DNA of 64,000 nucleotides from Siderastrea radians (lineage: Eukaryota; Cnidaria; Anthozoa; Scleractinia; Rhizangiidae): assembly GCA_964017195.1 (NCBI GenBank), contig CAXHKT010000177.1, positions 620,001 through 684,000 on the forward strand. The letters are read 5' to 3'. The first letter of the stretch is position 1; the number at the start of each line of letters is the position of its first letter. This document shows positions 59,601 through 64,000 of the stretch, in pieces. Position numbers and translations under genes: made by a program. Below the pieces are notes generated by a model. The model searched no databases, was not told where the DNA came from, and saw only the letters and a list, made by a program, of their open reading frames with translations.

Positions 59601-62600
59601 ATCTGTCTGCGCAAGGCTGCGCACTGGCCCAATAATAATGCAAATCCCTCGGGGCTATCAGAAAAAACAGTTTATTGTGTAGAAAGTCTGCGATTTTGTC
59701 GATAAGGTGGAAAAAACCCCATTTTGGGGCCTTCCCTCAGGCCCCAAGAAGCTCAAAAAGCTAACTGGCGCTCTGGGCTGCATGCACAAAGCTCCCAAAT
59801 GCATTCAATCCCTTTGGGACCATCCGAAAAAAATTCCTTTTGTGCAAAAGTACAAAGAAAGCGCGGTATGTGCGACCCTTAGGGAAAAAAACCCATTTTG
59901 GGGCATTCCCAGAGGCTCAGAAAGGTGTTCTTATCTGCGCAATCTGTCTGCGCAAGGCTGCGCACTGGCCCAATAATAATGCAAATCCCTCGGGGCTATC
60001 AGAAAAAACAGTTTATTGTGTAGAAAGTCTGCGATTTTGTCGATAAGGTGGAAAAAACCCTCATTTTGGGGCCTTCCCTCAGGCCCCAAAAAGCTCAAAA
60101 AGCTAACTGGCGCTCTTCGCTGCATGCACAAGGCTCCCAAATGCATTCAATCCCTTTGGGACCATCCGAAAAAAAATCCTTTTGTGCAAAAGTACAAAGA
60201 AAGCGCGATATGTGCGATCCTTAGGGAAAAAACCCCATTTTGGGGCATTCCCAGAGGCTCAAAAAGGTGTTCTTATCTGCGCAATCTGTCCGCGCAAGGC
60301 TGCGCACTGGCCCAATAATAATGCAAATCCCTCGGGGCTATCAGAAAAACAGTTTATTGTGTAGAAAGTCTGCGATTTTGTCGATAAGGTGGAAAAAAAC
60401 CCCATTTTGAGGCCTTCCCTCAGGCCCCAAAAAGCTCAAAAAGCTAACTGGCGCTCTCGGCTGCATGCACAAAGCTCCCAAATGCATTCAATCCCTTTGG
60501 GACCATCCGAAAAAAATTCCTTTTGTGCAAAAGTACAAAGAAAGCGCGATATGTGCGATCCTTAGGGAAAAAACCCCATTTTGAGGCATTCCCAGAGGCT
60601 CAAAAAGGTGTTCTTATCTGCGCAATCTGTCTGCGCAAGGCTGCACACTGGCCCAATAATAATGCAAATCCCTCGGGGCTATCAGAAAAAACAGTTTATT
60701 GTGTAGAAAGTCTGCGATTTTGTCGATAAGGTGGAAAAAACCCCCATTTTGGGGCCTTCCCTCAGGCCCCAAAAAGCTCAAAAAGCTAACTGGCGCTCTC
60801 GGCTGCATGCACAAAGCTCCCAAATGCATTCAATCCCTTTGGGACCATCCGAAAAAAATTCCTTTTGTGCAAAAGTACAAAGAAAGCGCGATATGTGCGA
60901 TCCTTAGGGAAAAAACCCCATTTTGGGGCATTCCCAGAGGCTCAAAAAGGTGTTCTTATCTGCGCAATCTGTCTGCGCAAGGCTGCGCACTGGCCCAATA
61001 ATAATGCAAATCCCTCGGGGCTATCAGAAAAAACAGTTTATTGTGTAGAAAGTCTGCGATTTTGTCGATAAGGTGGAAAAAAACCCCATTTTGGGGCCTT
61101 CCCTCAGGCCCCAAAAAGCTCAAAAAGCTAACTGGCGCTCTCGGCTGCATGCACAAAGCTCCCAAATGCATTCAATCCCTTTGGGACCATCCGAAAAAAT
61201 TCCTTTTGTGCAAAAGTACAAAGAAAGCGCGATATGTGCGATCCTTAGGGAAAAAACCCCATTTTGGGGCATTCCCAGAGGCTCAAAAAGGTGTTCTTAT
61301 CTGCGCAATCTGTCTGCGCAAGGCTGCGCACTGGCCCAATAATAATGCAAATCCCTCGGGGCTATCAGAAAAAACAGTTTATTGTGTAGAAAGTCTGCGA
61401 TTTTGTCGATAAGGTGGAAAAAACCCCCATTTTGGGGCCTTCCCTCAGGCCCCAAAAAGCTCAAAAAGCTAACTGGCGCTCTCGGCTGCATGCACAAAGC
61501 TCCCAAATGCATTCAATCTCTTTGGGACCATCCGAAAAAAATTCCTTTTGTGCAAAAGTACAAAGAAAGCGCGATATGTGCGATCCTTAGGGAAAAAACC
61601 CCATTTTGGGGCATTCCCAGAGGCTCAAAAAGGTGTTCTTATCTGCGCAATCTGTCTGCGCAGGGCTGCGCACTGGCCCAATAATAATGCAAATCCCTCG
61701 GGGCTATCAGAAAAAACAGTTTATTGTGTAGAAAGTCTGCGATTTTGTCGATAAGGTGGAAAAAACCCCATTTTGGGGCCTTCCCTCAGGCCCCAAGAAG
61801 CTCAAAAAGCTAACTGGCGCTCTGGGCTGCATGCACAAAGCTCCCAAATGCATTCAATCCCTTTGGGACCATCCGAAAAAAATTCCTTTTGTGCAAAAGT
61901 ACAAAGAAAGCGCGGTATGTGCGACCCTTAGGGAAAAAAACCCATTTTGGGGCATTCCCAGAGGCTCAGAAAGGTGTTCTTATCTGCGCAATCTGTCTGC
62001 GCAAGGCTGCGCACTGGCCCAATAATAATGCAAATCCCTCGGGGCTATCAGAAAAAACAGTTTATTGTGTAGAAAGTCTGCGATTTTGTCGATAAGGTGG
62101 AAAAAACCCTCATTTTGGGGCCTTCCCTCAGGCCCCAAAAAGCTCAAAAAGCTAACTGGCGCTCTTCGCTGCATGCACAAGGCTCCCAAATGCATTCAAT
62201 CCCTTTGGGACCATCCGAAAAAAAATCCTTTTGTGCAAAAGTACAAAGAAAGCGCGATATGTGCGATCCTTAGGGAAAAAACCCCATTTTGGGGCATTCC
62301 CAGAGGCTCAAAAAGGTGTTCTTATCTACGCAATCTGTCCGCGCAAGGCTGCGCACTGGCCCAATAATAATGCAAATCCCTCGGGGCTATCAGAAAAACA
62401 GTTTATTGTGTAGAAAGTCTGCGATTTTGTCGATAAGGTGGAAAAAAACCCCATTTTGAGGCCTTCCCTCAGGCCCCAAAAAGCTCAAAAAGCTAACTGG
62501 CGCTCTCGGCTGCATGCACAAAGCTCCCAAATGCATTCAATCCCTTTGGGACCATCCGAAAAAATTCCTTTTGTGCAAAAGTACAAAGAAAGCGCGATAT

Positions 62601-63430
62601 GTGCGATCCTTAGGGAAAAAACCCCATTTTGAGGCATTCCCAGAGGCTCAAAAAGGTGTTCTTATCTGCGCAATCTGTCTGCGCAAGGCTGCACACTGGC
62701 CCAATAATAATGCAAATCCCTCGGGGCTATCAGAAAAAACAGTTTATTGTGTAGAAAGTCTGCGATTTTGTCGATAAGGTGGAAAAAACCCCCATTTTGG
62801 GGCCTTCCCTCAGGCCCCAAAAAGCTCAAAAAGCTAACTGGCGCTCTCGGCTGCATGCACAAAGCTCCCAAATGCATTCAATCCCTTTGGGACCATCCGA
62901 AAAAAATTCCTTTTGTGCAAAAGTACAAAGAAAGCGCGATATGTGCGATCCTTAGGGAAAAAACCCCATTTTGGGGCATTCCCAGAGGCTCAAAAAGGTG
63001 TTCTTATCTGCGCAATCTGTCTGCGCAAGGCTGCGCACTGGCCCAATAATAATGCAAATCCCTCGGGGCTATCAGAAAAAACAGTTTATTGTGTAGAAAG
63101 TCTGCGATTTTGTCGATAAGGTGGAAAAAACCCCCATTTTGGGGCCTTCCCTCAGGCCCCAAAAAGCTCAAAAAGCTAACTGGCGCTCTCGGCTGCATGC
63201 ACAAAGCTCCCAAATGCATTCAATCCCTTTGGGACCATCCGAAAAAAATTCCTTTTGTGCAAAAGTACAAAGAAAGCGCGATATGTGCGATCCTTAGGTA
63301 AAAAACCCCATTTTGAGGCATTCCCAGAGGCTCAAAAAGGTGTTCTTATCTGCGCAATCTGTCTGCGCAAGGCTGCACACTGGCCCAATAATAATGCAAA
63401 TCCCTCGGGGCTATCAGAAAAAACAGTTTA
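53610..63430 (+). repeat. HOR family VI, 6/4/6-monomer copies
   Basis: The mark CTCTTCGCTGCATG recurs near 53635, 54990, 56700, 58749, 60114 and 62163. From 56700 the steps are 2049, 1365 and 2049 bp (6, 4 and 6 monomers). A 3414-bp (6+4) offset is supported by private marks: TATCTACGCAATC at 58911 and 62325, GCGCAGGGCTG at 58246 and 61660. Single-base losses in A-runs give several 341-bp units. After 63.43 kb ordinary units continue to the window end. Confidence 0.87.
53879..54211 (+). repeat. 333-bp monomer variant
   Basis: Deletion near 53960 linked to TTTTGGGACC; the last 333-bp unit in the window. After it the lengths are 341 or 342. Confidence 0.92.
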
Positions 63431-64000
63431 TTGTGTAGAAAGTCTGCGATTTTGTCGATAAGGTGGAAAAAAACCCCATTTTGGGGCCTTCCCTCAAGCC
63501 CCAAAAAGCTCAAAAAGCTAACTGGCGCTCTCGGCTGCATGCACAAAGCTCCCAAATGCATTCAATCCCCTTGGGACCATCCGAAAAATATTCCTTTTGT
63601 GCAAAAGTACAAAGAAAGCGCGATATGTGCGATCCTTAGGGAAAAAAACCCATTTTGGGGCATTCCCAGAGGCTCAAAAAGGTGTTCTTATCTGCGCAAT
63701 CTGTCTGCGCAAGGCTGCGCACTGGCCCAATAATAATGCAAATCCCTCGGGGCTATCAGAAAAAACAGTTTATTGTGTAGAAAGTCTGCGATTTTGTCGA
63801 TAAGGTGGAAAAAAACCCCATTTTGGGGCCTTCCCTCAGGCCCCAAAAAGCTCAAAAAGCTAACTGGCGCTCTGGGCTGCATGCACAAAGCTCCCAAATG
63901 CATTCAATCCCTTTGGGACCATCCGAAAAAAATTCCTTTTGTGCAAAAGTACAAAGAAAGCGCGGTATGTGCGACCCTTAGGGAAAAAAACCCATTTTGG

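Larger units (their letters stand above)
6975..64000. repeat. 342-bp satellite array, right segment (about 167 monomers)
   Basis: Continuation of the same array in the same orientation and, after allowing for the insertion, at the same phase of the monomer. The landmark TTGTGTAGAAAG begins at 7122 and recurs to 63773. Between 10191 and 32763 there are 66 consecutive intervals of exactly 342 bp; before and after that stretch 341-, 333- and occasional 343-bp units appear. Nothing other than satellite sequence was seen in these 57 kb: no unique interval, gene, second insertion or orientation switch. The array runs off the end of the window within a monomer. Confidence 0.98.

Noticed and set aside
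1..64000. CRISPR array
   Set aside because: The 342-bp units are contiguous with no unique spacers, and the unit is far too long; no cas-like gene.
1..64000. rRNA, 5S or tRNA gene cluster as the source of the tandem repeat
   Set aside because: No recognisable rRNA or tRNA segments in the unit on either strand.

Overview
The window is almost entirely one satellite DNA array from a eukaryotic genome, and I see no supportable protein-coding or RNA gene in it. The unit is 342 bp and repeats head to tail in one orientation from base 1 to base 64000, about 183 copies, with one foreign insertion of about 1.5 kb at 5464-6972. Both window ends cut through a monomer, so the array continues on both sides. 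Long homogeneous tandem DNA of this kind, higher-order repeats, a signature of CpG decay and a gene-free TIR element point to eukaryotic (peri)centromeric or other heterochromatic DNA. I cannot name the species or the satellite family from sequence alone.

The monomer is itself an ancient dimer. A half of about 174 bp and a half of about 168 bp share the same order of landmarks: the A-tract plus CCCCATTTTGGGG block, GGCTGC, ATGCA, ATCCCT..GGG, GAAAAAA, TTGTG, AAAG..GCGAT and TGT/GCGAT. Each 342-bp unit carries a strong 11-bp-stem dyad, three TGCGCA palindromes about one helical turn apart, a TGCATGCA palindrome and an exact ATGCAAAT octamer.

Layout. 1-5463: left array. 5464-6972: non-autonomous TIR element with 30-bp perfect terminal inverted repeats, a TA (or ATAT) target duplication, subterminal regions packed with TTTCACG/CGTGAAA dyads and no transposase. 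6973-9880: array resembling the first kilobases of the window. 9881-20140: a higher-order repeat (HOR) present three times, with 10, 8 and 12 monomers. 20141-24244: a 6-monomer block duplicated in tandem. 24245-32794: further 342-bp monomers with a 1710-bp duplication. From about 32.9 kb a new monomer subtype appears, along with 333-bp and 341-bp length variants. 36.9-40.3, 42.7-46.2, 46.8-52.8 and 53.6-63.4 kb: successive 5-, 5-, 5/6- and 6/4/6-monomer HORs of about 1.70, 1.70, 1.70/2.04 and 2.05/1.37 kb.

The biology on display is array evolution: amplification in blocks, unequal exchange with hybrid monomers at recognisable junctions, CpG decay that suggests germline methylation, and one transposon insertion. 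The many roughly 60-200 codon open frames are by-products of the repeat and are not annotated as genes.
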